DNA of 64,000 bases, from assembly GCF_000004195.4 (NCBI RefSeq), contig NC_030685.2, forward strand, positions 53,892,016 to 53,956,015, in the 5' to 3' direction. The notes below the pieces were generated by a model that saw only the letters and a list, made by a program, of their open reading frames with translations, was not told the origin of the DNA and ran no database searches. The stretch is from Xenopus tropicalis (lineage: Eukaryota > Chordata > Amphibia > Anura > Pipidae). Below are positions 12,113-24,363 of the stretch, in pieces. The position numbers and the translations under genes are program-made. Numbering within the stretch: the stretch's first letter is position 1; every line of letters starts with the position of its first letter.

Positions 12113-12485
12113 TTAGAGGCAGATTTACTAAAATTCAGATTTCCAAGAATGTTGTGCATTTATCAGAAAATCTGAACTGAAAAAGCACATGCGGGAAAAA
12201 GTCACAGAAAAGTTGCAAAAACTGTGACTTTTTCAACTTGTCGCATGATAACCGTGACTTGTTTGTATTGTCGTACAAAAGCCAGCGTCAAAAATCCGAG
12301 AACCTCTAAAGATTCGAAGCAAAGAGAGATCTTCCAGGGAGAGAGATCTTGACAGGTTTTAGATGGAGTATTTTCATGTTTGGAATTGTCACAGTTTTGT
12401 TGTCGCAACTTTTTTTCGCAACATTTTCGAGTTTTAGCACTGAATTGTGAAAAAAAAATCTGAAGGTTAGTAAAATGGCCCTAGA
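12113..12485. mobile_element. MITE with inverted ends of the 'tttactaaaatt' type
   Basis: The left end (gaggcagatttactaaaattcag) and the right end (ctgaaggttagtaaaatggccct) are approximate inverses, and the interior is hairpin-rich. A fragment of the same family is at about 38290-38410. Confidence 0.55.
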
Positions 12486-14600
12486 AATTGTCTTGGAAAC
12501 TACATTTCAGCAGAGAACATTTGAAAGCAAGTGTTTCAAAAGAAATATATAGTTTTCCTCACAAGAGGGAGCTGGCTGTAGAAATCCTGCCTAAATACAT
12601 GTTCCATAAAGATTCAAGCATTTTCAAAAACGACCCACTCAACACTGAAAGCGTTAATATCACTGATCTGAAGGGCAGAGCCCTAGTACCTTTTTCTAAC
12701 TAATTCATTGTATACTAAGCTGTTTGCAGCTACAGTAGTAACAAGGAAGTTGAGAAACAAATGACTGTTTCTAAGCCTACAGACAAGTGGAGCTCTTTGC
12801 TCATTACAGCACCATAGTTTGTGTGAAACACAATCGAAATTAAAAAGAATTTTGTTTAATGCACTTACTTAAATGGTTGCTCATGTTGAAAATACTTTAG
12901 ACCATGCACTGTTCTTTATTCATTCGTCTTCTGGGAAGAATGTGGTTCTTCCTTCTTCCTTATTGAGGCCCTCCCCCTCATAGGAATATATTGTGACAGA
13001 TACACTGACATCAGCTGTTGAACACGCGCATACACACACAATGCATGTAAAAAATCTGTGCAGATCTTAATTCAGTCAGTTATACCAATGAGGTACAGAG
13101 CAAATTGTGCCAGAAGTCTACACCAGGAGGACTGCAAAGACAATTAATAAAAAGTTCAGCAAAGGAATTCAGACACAAAATTCCAAAATCAACAGTACAA
13201 ATTATATTAATACTCAGCAAAAGATAAACACAAAACAAGTTGTGAATGTGTAAACAGTAATAATAATATTAATAATAATATTAAAGTGGTTAAAAAGACA
13301 AAAAATCAAATGTTACATAATGAAATAAAATGTCATTCTGAGTAAATCTTCAATATACTTTATTCCAATTTTTTTTTTTAAAGTTATACAGTATATAAAT
13401 GTAATTGCTACTGAAAGCAGTATCTATCTTTGCTATTTATAAGTACATGCACCATTGAAACAATATTGGAAAAGTCAGGTCCCTGGTAGACAAGACTACA
13501 AATCCCACAATGCCTTGCAATAGACCTTGTGACATGCTATCTGCTTGTACACGTAATTTTGGGGCGAATTAGCTATGGTAAGCAGAGGATCAGGAGCATA
13601 GAGACAGGGACACCACATCTTCTGGCAAAAAAACACAAGTTTATTTGGGGCAAACTCTTCCCAACATAAACATCAACAAACACTTCATCAAACATGTTCA
13701 TGATTTGTCCCCTCTCTGGGACTCACCTTTCAGCCACCGTAGCATGGTTGGCATGTAAAATCCCATAATAAAATGCATGCCCTAGTAATGGCAGAATGAC
13801 ATCATTATTTTAAATCAAACTAGATTTTGAGAACTCTTTATTGTATACATTGTAACTTACTTTGTCAGTTTGGTTACAAGTTTTCTTCAGCTTTATAACT
13901 TTTACATGGAAACAGCAGTGTATAAAAGAGCTTCTGAAAACTGAATTAAGGTCTTATTTTGTGGATCCCTGAAATTTTTGCTTTTTAGTATTTTTATTGA
14001 AAGTATCCATTTTAAATTAATTCGGAAAGTTTATAAGCACCAAAGTCCGATTAGCCAACTTTCAGCAAACAGGACATGTAAGGGATAATTTGCAAATGGC
14101 CGGACAGGGTGCAAAATGTAAAACACAGATGCAAGCCTCCATGTTTTTCACACCTTGTACCATGCCCCACCAGGAGCTCCTTCAGATGCAGGTCTAAAGT
14201 GCAAGGACCTTCCCATTTTCAAGTCGGGGGGGACACAGAGGCAACCACTACCCCACCACATAACTTAAGTGCCATTCATACATAAATTAGAAAGTGACAG
14301 CAGATACATAGTGCAAGAAGGCCATATCCTTACTGCCTGCCATAGTCAGGCGGTAATACAGGACTGCCTCGGGCCTACTGGCGCAAGGTGCAAAGCACAG
14401 CTATGCCACAGATACAAATAATGAGCAACATTTGTTTGACTGATTAGCAAACCACCTGCAGTGTACATATATATGCCATATGTGATGCATTCTGATGTAT
14501 TTCATCCATCACGTAGCTCTCTGAAATTTGTCTACCTTATCTATTGTGGCTGTGTTGTTTTTGTGTATTTGTTTGTGGTTTCTATAAGGCAGATCCTATG

Positions 14601-14870
14601 TTAAGGTGGCCATACACGGGCCGATTCTAGCTGTCAATATCGGTCCCTTACACTGATTTGGCAGCTAATCGGCCCATGTAGGGGCACTAACGACGGGCCT
14701 GCCTGACCAAAATCAGCCAGATATCGATCGGGCAGGTTAAAAAATGTAGTCGGAACCGACTTTGCCTATACCCGTCGTTATAAACAACCGAATTAGCCTG
14801 GATTCTCCCGATATCGCCCACCCGTAGGTTGGGAATCCGCCAAGCGAGTGGATCTGAAGGTGTATGGCCA
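14601..14870. mobile_element. MITE with GGTGGCCATACAC inverted termini
   Basis: It starts at TTAAGGTGGCCATACAC and ends with the inverse GGTGTATGGCCA. Related sequence appears at about 30755-31055 and 34345-34520. Confidence 0.65.
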
Positions 14871-15639
14871 TGTTTAGTTTTCAGCTCCAGGGATTCTTCT
14901 TTGACTGGTTTCTGTCAGCGGTGTAGCTCTAAACACAATACCATTGTTCCAATACACTAGGCTCTCTCAAGGCAATAGGTCCTGTAAGACCTCTTTCATG
15001 TGTCTCTGGAAAGTATAGAAAACGTTAGTGGTGGCTCCAACAATATCTTGGGGCTAATGGCATAACACAATATTACTGGACACCATTACATATTCTATCT
15101 AGGGCCCCAAAACATTGCTATGTTGACCAGTTCTTCCAGGTTACATTGAAATTGCTCATTAGTTAGAGAATTACTGGTCTCTCTATACTCTTGGGTCCTC
15201 CAGCAGGGTCTGCTTCTTCTGTAGTTACACCCTTACTTGGGGTATTCTAACGAGCAGATAGAATCCCAAGGGGTATATAGTCTATTATAGTATTAAAAGT
15301 ATTTCACTTTGAGGTAAAGTATACAAATCAGGTTGCAGGAGTGCTCTTGATAATCTACACACAGGTGGATGGAGCCATATTTCTTTCTCAAAGATAGTAT
15401 TGCCCTTTGCAGTATTCTCTTGAGATCCTCTCTGTCTTTGGAAATTTGTCTTGGCTTTTTCCTGACTGAAGTGAAATTGGATAAGTGGATGGTGCATTTC
15501 ACACTCGTAGTACATCATGGGTCCATTTCATCAGTAGAAAAGGCCCGCTGCCCCCAAAAGTATGACAAAGTATGGGGAGGATGGGTCGAGGCTATGGAAT
15601 AGCATCACATAATCTTGTCCCAGGGAATCCGAATACCAC

Positions 15640-15834
15640 TGAGAACCCCAGAGTCCACTCCACCCTCTGCGACGGAAGCCTTAACATAACCTTGAGTAGG
15701 TTGTTACTGATTATATAAGTCAATGTACTGTATATATCCTGACATGAACAGAATACGTTTGTAGAACCAATGTCATAATGTTTAATGTTGTTTTATGTTA
15801 CAAATGCATAAATAAAAACCTTTGAAAAAAAAAA
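15640..15834 (+). mobile_element. 3' tail of a 5'-truncated LINE
   Basis: The stretch ends in aaataaaaacctttg followed by a short A run, closely like the tail of the L1/Tx1-like LINE at 4340-4393. Upstream minus-strand open stretches at 15285-15518 do not resemble a known domain. Confidence 0.5.
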
Positions 15835-16558
15835 GAAAAGGCCCGCAGATTATTGCTCTGCTGCACTCCTGAGGAACAGGTGAATTCACAAAATTAAAAC
15901 AAGCAGACTGAACATGAGTAAAGTAATTAATGTTCTGTACATGGTAGTAGTAGACCAGCCTCTTTTTGCACCTAATCTATTTTAAACAAGGGACTACCAT
16001 GACTAGCAATCAAAAAAAAGTCCTGCCCGGTTTTCCTAATTTGGAAAAATGGGCAGGCAGTTCTGAAAACCAGGCTATTCGGGTCAAAACCAGACGTGCT
16101 GCAACCCTATGGCCAACCACTGGTGATATTAATTGTTGAATCCATATTAATGATTATCATGATGAAGAATGTTTAAGGCAGCATCTTTGCATGTCTTATA
16201 TGTGTTAGAGTAGTTTTCACAGCTGTGCAACAATATTATAGCTCTCATATTTAAATACATGCATAAAGAAGTATAGGAATAGATTTATAGTTAATTCAAA
16301 TGTGTGGCTGTATTTCGTGCTATGATCTTTTTTATTATGTTTGTATGTGACTAATAAAGTTTCTTGCAGGAAAGTATATTTGGAAGAGGTAGAGGTAAAA
16401 AATATGTTTAGAAGAGGAAGTATTCTGTTTGTCCAAAGGCCAAGAGTCCATGCTGTTTGTTGCATGCTCAGAGTTTAATTTACCTGTTGCAGAAGTGTTG
16501 TGAAAACAGCAAGTCAAGCTGTGTGTCCGCACTCTGAACCAGTTTAACAGATATATAT

Positions 16559-16757
16559 ATATCCAAGGCATGTAGAACCGCTTCACACAGGACTTATCCC
16601 GCCATATTCTGTATTTAGGTTTGTTCTCACAACGCTGCTTGTTACTTTGAGAAAGGCTGGTCTTCCAGCCGAAACGTCAGTCTTTGTTATTTGCCTGAAA
16701 TAAATTCTTTTGTTAAATATAAGTCCTGTGTGAAGCGGTTCTACATGCCTTGGATAT
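16559..16757 (+). mobile_element. Penelope-like 3' remnant with degenerate hammerhead and 38-bp inverted repeats
   Basis: Two identical 38-bp arms in inverse orientation (16559-16596 and 16720-16757) flank a segment. That segment contains a hammerhead-like array at 16644-16681: stem I ACT, core TTGAGAA (two changes from CTGANGA), stem II GGCTGG/CCAGCC with loop TCTT, GAAAC, GTC, then AGT. An AATAAA-like signal follows. The position and layout match Penelope-like 3' ends. Confidence 0.5.
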
Positions 16758-17707
16758 CTATGCTACTTTTTTGGACTGCACCCAGGCGATGGATCCTTTG
16801 TTAGTCGTGAGTGCCGATCCGTTTGTTGTTTGTATGTATATATATATATATATTACTTTTATTATAATATTAAATAATAAAGTAAATAATATTATGATTA
16901 TAATATTATGACAGAAAACAATAATGTATTTAAAAATGTTTGTTAACTATGAGTTACCGCTAAGCATGATGGGAAATGTAGTTCAAACGTGTGGACTGAG
17001 TGAGCATAATATGTGTTACACTGTCTACACTGCAGTTTTTGTTGTTCAAAATTAATTATAATGTATATTTTGTTTGATATATTATGTAGGCCTAAACTGC
17101 TGAATATTATGTGATTTACATTAATAATTCATATCTTAACGCCATAGATTGTATGCTAGAGAAATACGTTCTAAGTCCGAACGCAGGAAATCAGCCGCAC
17201 AGAATGGGTTAATCGTCTGACTAACAACTAGGGGAAAGATCATCTGTGACAGGGTGTGGCACAAAAGCCTTGGGTCCTAGTAGGGAAACCTACGGCAAAT
17301 AAAATGCTTGAGTTAGCAGTTTTAGACTGCCGTGTGTCAGGAAGGATAAAGGGTGGGGGATGGTAGCAGTTTGGAAAGGCTACAATTTAATATGTGCAGA
17401 TGTTATGAAGTAATGAGCTTGGTATTAGGAGGGTACATTGATGGGAAGCAGAGGATTCCTGAATTAGCAGTCATTAGTAAGTGTCAAAAGAAGGCTGCAA
17501 ATGGAGAGCTGCTGTACAAGGCTACAAGATCATTTATATTTCTTTCCACAACAGAGAGCAAATTGCCATGCTGGAATGGATGGCCAGGCCTGCACTGTGG
17601 ATTCCGGCAAATTCCAGAGAGGCTGCTGTAAAATGGCAAAAACAGTTTATTACTCTTTAGATGGCTGGGTGACTGTTTGTTTCTCTATACACTTGAAATG
17701 TCTTTAA

Positions 17708-18466
17708 AGGAGAAGGAAAGGCTAATAAAGAGTTAATCTCAAGCTGCAGGCATACCTTCAGTTGTGTCAATAGTGCCCTTAAAGGGGAAGGAAAGGCTAA
17801 GTCACTTGGGGGTGCCAAAATGTTAGGCACCCCCAAGTGACTTAGATCGCTTACCTTGTACCCTGGGCTGGTGCCCCTGTTAGGAGAAAAAAGCACCAAC
17901 CCGGGGTACCTGTAGGAAGCGCTTCCTCCTTCCTTTCTCTTCTGCCGGCGAAATCCGTCGGCCGGCGCATGCGAAAAGGAAGGAGGAAGCGCTCGCAGCT
18001 ACCCCGGGCTGGTGCTGTTCTCTCCGTACAGGGGCACCAGCCCGGGGTATGAGGTGAGCGATCTAAGTCACTTGGGGGTGCCTAACATTTTGGCACCCCC
18101 AAGTGACTTAGCCTTTCCTTCTCCTGTAAGTCTCCCCATATTTTTCCTGTTCAGATGATCAGAAGCCAAACAGGAAGAAAAAACGCTGAGCTGTGTAAAG
18201 AAAGTTCCCATAATGCCTCCTGCACAGACACCGGGACCAAGTGAACATTCTCATTCTCAGTTAGCTAGACTATGAGTCAGCTTCCCTGAAGGGAAGGGAG
18301 CAGGAGAGAGGAGAGAAGAGAGAACTGCGTGTCTCTGGCACAAGAATTACAGACACAAGAAATCTTTTGACAGAGAACTCAGTGCTGCATTTCTGTGAGT
18401 GCTTATGGCTGTATTTATATAGACCTTTCTGATAAAGCTTACTTAGTTTTTACCTTTCTTTCTCCT
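17708..18466. mobile_element. TTAA-flanked MITE, interrupted by a second MITE
   Basis: TTAA is at 17704-17707 and 18467-18470. The ends are AGGAGAAGGAAAGG and its inverse CCTTTCTTTCTCCT. An uninterrupted relative in inverse orientation is at 57193-57653. The interior is split at an internal TTAA by the MITE at 17783-18125. Confidence 0.85.
17783..18125. mobile_element. Inner palindromic TTAA MITE (343 bp)
   Basis: It is bounded by TTAA (17779-17782) and GTAA (18126-18129, a decayed TTAA). The arms are long and nearly perfect inverse copies: the left reads aaggctaagtcacttggggg, and its inverse precedes the right end. The uninterrupted relative near 57587 has the empty site GCCCTTAAGTCTCC, which proves the insertion. 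Confidence 0.88.
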
Positions 18467-19284
18467 TTAAATGTCTTAACTAGTGGATGTCGCTTGTCCT
18501 GTTTTAAACCAGAAAACTTGCTTTTTTCCTTGGTGCTGTCTAGTTTAATATGATCGTCTACAGTGCCAATACTAAGGTTAGACAGCACAGGCTTTCTAGG
18601 GCACAACTGGAGGAAAACTTTATTGTGAGTGGGGTTTGGTGGTGAATGGGCAGGCTGTGAGTTGCGGTCACATCAGAAAAGTCGCAGTCGCATGAAAAAA
18701 AGTTGCGTGCTTAAAAAAATCATGTAGCCACATTTCGCAAATTGTTCCCCGTTTTGAAGTGAAACAGGACAGATTCGCTCATCGCTAGTCACAATTCTTT
18801 TTTTTTTTACACCAGCAAAAAGTTTGTCAGTACACCAGGTTATTATGCAAGACAGGAATTCCAAATTAAGCACCAACAGGCCAGTTGGACCCTGCCACCA
18901 GGCACTGCCTAATAAGCAGTTTCAGTCTGTGTTTATGAAAATTTGTTTCCAAAGATTAGGTCAGACGCTAAAATGATTTTGCTATGGGCCTCAGTGATTC
19001 CTAGTTATGCCAGTGAGCACACTCAACTTCATTTCAATACAGATGGAAGAAAGATGTGTAGTCTTTTTTGTACAAAACAGCTATTATGGCATTATCAATC
19101 GTGGTCTATCCCCTGCTAAAATCTCCTCTGATCCAAAAGGTACAGAGGTTTGGGTTATGAAGTACAAAAGAGATTGTATAAAGGGAAGGTGTAGAGCAGC
19201 GTTTTTCAACCACGAGATGTTGCCTGGTGTGCCGTAGGCAGGGCCGCAATTTTTACTTTCAAAACCTTTAATAAAATCCGGGCC

Positions 19285-19365
19285 CTGTCATTGGTTGCGC
19301 CCCGTGTGTACGGGTGACGTCAGTACGCACGGGGCGCAACGTTATAAAAGGGCCTGTGTGCAGTC
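19285..19365 (+). promoter_or_regulatory. Promoter-like palindrome: CRE-type TGACGTCA plus TATAAAAG
   Basis: A GC-rich inverted repeat (ttgcgccccgtg ... cacggggcgcaa) encloses TGACGTCA, and TATAAAAGGGCC follows directly. The same module occurs in a different element at about 44360-44430. A core promoter is inferred from the motifs only. Confidence 0.4.
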
Positions 19366-19439
19366 GCGTGTAGGCAGAAGTGCAGAGGCGGCGCGCGTGA
19401 GGGGAAGATGCTGCTGAAGGCGCCGAAGAGCAGAAGTAA

Positions 19440-19735
19440 AATGCTGCTGGGCACCAATGTATTAGGGGGGGGCCACGGGGCACACTGACTTATGGGGGCA
19501 CTGCTGCTGGGCACCAATGTACTAGGGGGGCTGGCTCTTGGCACCAATGTACTGGGGGGCACTGCTGCTGGGCACCAATGTACTAGGGGGGCACTGCTGC
19601 TGGGCACCAATGTACTAGGGGGGCACTGCTGCTGGGCACCAATGTACTAGGGGGGCACTGCTCTTGGCACCAATGTACTAGGGGGGCACTGCTGCTGGGC
19701 ACCAGTGTAACCTGGGCACTGCTGCTGGGCACAGA
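19440..19735. repeat. Minisatellite, about 33-bp unit, inside the hAT-like element
   Basis: The unit is roughly gcactgctgctgggcacc followed by aatgtactagggggg, repeated about eight times with small length changes. Confidence 0.85.
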
Positions 19736-22084
19736 GTTAAATTTTTTAACATTTTCTAATGGTGGTGTGCCTCGTGATTTTTTTCATGAAACAAGTGTGC
19801 CTTTGCCCAAAAAAGGTTGAAAAACACTGGTGTAGAGAGACAAAGTGATGTTGTCAATAGTAAGAGGGGCAGGAAAAAGGGTGGAGTTATGTGACCACAT
19901 TTGGCAGGGCATATGTTACTTTTAGTTTGACAAGTATAGCTCATATAGCTTCACTACTGTTACATTTCAGAACTTGTTTGACAGAGAGGGCTGGCCATTG
20001 CACCTTTGCTTCAATCAAACTAATAGGTGCATTGGAAATAGGTACAAGAAACAAAATATCTGGTCCTTTGGTAAATTCGACTTGTGCTTAATTTTGCACC
20101 TAGCTCTGTGTCAACAAATGGTACACAAAGCCCAGCATTTGTTTTTAGCAACCATTTTGCTGTTCAGAAGGTAAATAAGGAAATAGAGGAAGAGACAAGA
20201 GAATGTATTAAAGAAAGAGAAAAGTACACTGAAGTCCTCTATCTATGATAGAGGCAATTTTATTGCCATAGCTTTCACTTGCTGCAGTTGGGGAAAGAAC
20301 CGCAAGAGCAAAGCTGGCTATACTCATGGCGAGGTCACCAAATGAGGGGATATGCCCACCCTGAGGTGGGGTGATCAGATTGTTTAGCACTAAGTCCAAT
20401 GACTGGATCATAATTTTAGGCAGGCAGTGGGGACAAGGACCACATCAAAGCACCAGTGCAGTCCTAGATCTGTCAGCAAAATTAAACCTTAAGTCCATTA
20501 GCTGCCACCTTAAATGGGCCAATAAGCAGCCAGAAGGACTGAGTTAGCAGCTTTTATTGACCCTGTACAGCCAGTGAAGAAGGGCCTGTGTGCTTGAAAC
20601 GTGGGGTTATGTTGTGTCCTACAGCTGTTTGAAATAAAGATCTACTTTTTTTTTTAAAACTTTTACATTGCCTGTTGTAGGATTTCCTTAAAGAGCTGCC
20701 TCTGTCTCAGACTGTCTCACTAAAACAATCTTTATCCACACTCATGGCCCTGCTATTGTATTATAATCACACACAAAGTAACATGGTCAGTGGGTTTGGG
20801 AGATTTTATATTTACTGCCTGACCACTGTACTCAAAAAGTGCTTCTTTGGCCAGTCAGCTGATAAAGGAATCCACCAAGCAAAGCATTATACAGTATATA
20901 AGGAAGAACCCCTTAAGCCTGCACAGAGAGATACTACTATACCAGCACAGAACATTTTAGGGTACAGTAGCCAGAATATTCTATACTGATGTAAGGTGCA
21001 AAAAAAAGTAAACAATGAAGCACTGATTAGTCTCATTTGTGCAGGGGAAAACCACTTTCATAATAATAAATACAAATAAACAGATAAAGACAGGCTTTTG
21101 TGCAAAATAACCTGTAACTGAACATTTTTCTCTAAACTAAAAGAAAATCAATAAGATAATAATAATTACAGTAAAGCATCATTAATAATGGCCTAAAACA
21201 TCAATGATGAGTATTTAATACAGCATTAAAAGCATGTTTGGCAATAAAGTGGTTAGAGTGCAGTCATTAGCAACATTCTGTACCCAGGCTTACGCCACTT
21301 GACATCATAGAAATACAGAACATACATCACAAAATTATATTATACAAAGAAAACTGAACATATTGTATATATTATACGAATACTGGAACTGTTTAGAGTA
21401 GAGCCTTACATCAAAGCTGGTTTTATTGTACCAATGCACCAAATCTGAGGTTGCAAATCATTTGTAGAAAAGCAAAAGGACACTGCAATAAGGCAACATC
21501 CTAAGTGCAAAGTTTGATGCAGTGTCACCCTCCCAACACCCTTATTGTGTCTCTCAATGACCTTTTTACTTCTTTAATACACCCATCTATTTACATGTAG
21601 ACAACATTCCTTTTACACTACTGTGTTGAAACATTTGTTCCAGCAGGTCCACTCAGGTCTAAGGGCATAGTCAAAACCCCTGCAGCTCCTCTCATGATCA
21701 CTGTGTTACTGAAGAAGAGGCTCCATATGAGAGATTACAAAGTATAAAAAGGTCCTTTGATAAGTTCTGGCTCATGTGTGGTCTTCTCAGTGAATCAACT
21801 GATATTTGATGTGTATCAGGTTGTGGCCCTTGTGCCAGCGACTGTGGCATTTTCAGCTGTCTCCTGGACCCTTTTCTACAAGTGACAAGAAATATAAGAG
21901 ACATAATGTAAACCACAAAGAGTACAAGATATACCCTAAAGGGGTGTACCACCAAAGACATATTGTGTTCTCCCATATTACTAACTTTCCTAACATCCAT
22001 AATCTGTAGGACTCACTGCAATCTTGTTTATGGCCTGCACACTCTCCTAAGACTGCATTGTGCAGAGTTAGGTTTCTAAAGGCA

Positions 22085-22345
22085 AAGGTCACTTCTCTAT
22101 CCTAATCCTCCTTGACTTACAGTATCTGATGCCTTTGATACTGTTGACCACTCCCTCCTGATGCAAATTCTGCATTTGCTTGGTATCCATAATCAGACTG
22201 CATCCTGGCTTTCTTATTAGCTTTCTGACTGATCCTTCTGTTATTCTAACAAAACCTCATCTCCAGTTCCACTTAATGTTGGGGTACTGAAAGGCTCTGT
22301 ACTTGGTCCATTATTGTTTTCCCTCTACATTCTGTCTCACGGTTA
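22085..22345 (+). pseudogene. Decayed L2-like LINE reverse-transcriptase fragment
   Basis: The DNA is closely related to 53890-54110 of the L2-like LINE: the stretches for FDTVDH, the [12 protein letters not shown] region and the following FSLY can be matched, but stops and frameshifts break it. Confidence 0.7.
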
Positions 22346-23874
22346 ATAAGCTGCTAACGTGGTACTTCCAGACAGCCCATGTATGGCCATATTAAGTATT
22401 GGCAGACAGGGCATAATATGCGATATGGCACAGGGCTGCTGCCACAGTGGCATTGGTGCCATAGTGGGTACTAAAATAGTAATTCTTCATACTGGGCTGT
22501 TGTTGCCCTTAAAAATATTATTACTAATATCTTATATAAGCATGTGTGTTCGAATCAGTCCTACATCCACTTGTTTAGTGACTGAGCCTAACAAGTGGAT
22601 TTGGCTGTGTTTGGCCAGCTTAAGCATTTTGTTTTACATTATGATTAAATTGGGTTCTATATGTGAGTACTTTTTGTAGGCTTTTATCGGCTAGTACTCT
22701 TTTAGGCAACACAGGCCTGCAATACCTGCTATACCTGTGGCTAATATCTGAATACTATCATAGGTGTTGTTGCTTTGCCTACACAGTCATGAGGTGCTGA
22801 CCTCTTGTTGAGCTTTGCCCTATTTGTTTACGTACAGATGGAGCACTGTGGGTCAAAACTAGGTTCAAATCCTAGGACAGCGCCTCCCTTCTTATCTGAA
22901 AATGGATATGAGCAAATTTTTCGTGCAAGAAACAGCCTGTTCTGCACAGACAAAGAATAATACCATCATAATATATCTTACTATGTATTATGCAACCACA
23001 TGTCTGTTCATAACACAATTATGTATACCTGATGAAGGGAGGCTAAAACTCACTATGATTTGTCATCTTATTCATATCTTAATAAATATACAATCACTTA
23101 TTTACCAGGTTCATGGCCAGCCACCCCAACCCCCCCACCCTTAACTGCACGGAAAAAGCCGCGAATGAGCACATGCACGTGCTGACAACGGGGTTGGAGT
23201 TTAACAACAAGCAGGTTGTAGGGGAACAAGGGCCCATAGTAGTGAGCTAGGCAACAGAGCTACATGCCAATTGCCTCCCCACCATTACACCTAGGCATGT
23301 GCCCCTTCTGCCTGCCCCTAAGTTTGGCCCTATGTTGCTTGCACCCAGATATTCTTATCCACAGAGGTCTCAATATTCAAATTATTTCTACCTGTTTGTT
23401 GCCAACAGACTTGTTTATACTTTAAAGTGATACTGACACTAAAACTCTACGCTTCAAAATATTAATATGCATAAAAAGTTACCTATAGATCCTGTTGATC
23501 ATATTTTAATGGTAGGTTTGCTTTTGCAAGTAATTGTTACTTGAAATTCCTAAACCTGACTGTCCTTTTCAGTTATAGCTTCTAATGCTAATGGACTACC
23601 ACAAATATGACAGTCCCCTCGAAGAGGAACTTAAGGGTTCAAATAATTTAAAAGCACCTGGCAAATACTATTAAGGCAAAATTAAATATAGCATGCAAAG
23701 ACAATGTTATGATAGAAAGATTACATTTCTGATGTCAGTATCTCTGTACTAGTAAGCTTATGTTAAATTGATACATTAGGATATGCTGCTGTATTAGGAT
23801 ATTTTGCATTGTATCTGGTGTGCCTAGCAAACAGGGAGTAAGCAACAGTCTCTAATATATAGGAAGTGGAACTT

Positions 23875-24035
23875 ACCCTCATATGTAATAAAAGGCTCTA
23901 AGTTTTCCTACGAGCAGTAACCCATAGCAACCAATAAGATGTTTGCTTTTAAACAGGTGACCAGTAAATTCTACCTGCTGATTGGTTGCTATGGGTTATG
24001 CTGCTGGTCAAACATAGTGCCTTTTATTACACAAG
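23875..24035. mobile_element. Small foldback element
   Basis: The outer arms are aataaaaggc and its inverse gccttttatt; the inner arms are cccatagcaaccaat and its inverse. These foldbacks are common amphibian MITEs. Confidence 0.5.
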
Positions 24036-24221
24036 CCCCATAATGTTTTATTTATATTAATCGTTAGCATTGGTTACCTATAGAAATTTTCAAGCATTCT
24101 ACTAAGATGTCTACTACAGTATGACTTCTCCCACTCATATACCATCATTAATAGGAGGAAAGTTCTGTACTGTACCCTCTATCCAAATACATTTTCATAC
24201 CCAGTTGTCATTTGTACTTAC

Positions 24222-24363
24222 ATTTGTGATTTTTTTCGACTGCTTCTATTTTCTTCACTAGGTCCAAACGATTTAAATGTGTTAAAAGATCTTTTAGTTT
24301 CCCAAGACTGGTTTGGCTCAAGCTTCCCTCTCTTTCCATTTTTAAAAGTATTTCTAACATTGA
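24222..24363 (-). CDS. DED2b exon (gene 2)
   Basis: A 142-nt exon with acceptor ttgccttgcag and donor AAAT|gtaagt. It is phase 0 in and phase 1 out. It encodes SMLEILLKMEREGSLSQ and ends LNRLDLVKKIEAVEKNHK. Confidence 0.85.

Larger units (their letters stand above)
19197..19829. mobile_element. hAT-like non-autonomous element with perfect 8-bp duplication
   Basis: The ends are CAGCGTTTTTCAACC and GGTTGAAAAACACTG. The flanks carry identical GTGTAGAG (19189-19196 and 19830-19837). Eight-base duplications and CAG...CTG ends are typical of hAT transposons. Inside are a GC-rich palindrome with a TATAAAAG box and a 33-bp minisatellite. No transposase is encoded. Confidence 0.88.
8811..24221. other. 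15.4 kb with no recognisable exon; repeats only
   Basis: I looked on the minus strand for caspase catalytic blocks (GYCLI, THGxxG, QACxG, WYIQ, QMPQP) that would complete the DED gene ending at 24222 and found none. What is visible is mobile DNA, listed separately, plus AT-rich unique-looking sequence, for example 12490-14580. Short linker exons would be easy to miss by eye. Confidence 0.55.

Noticed and set aside
8811..24221. Hidden catalytic exons of gene 2
   Set aside because: I searched by eye for the main caspase motifs and saw none; absence is not proven for short exons.
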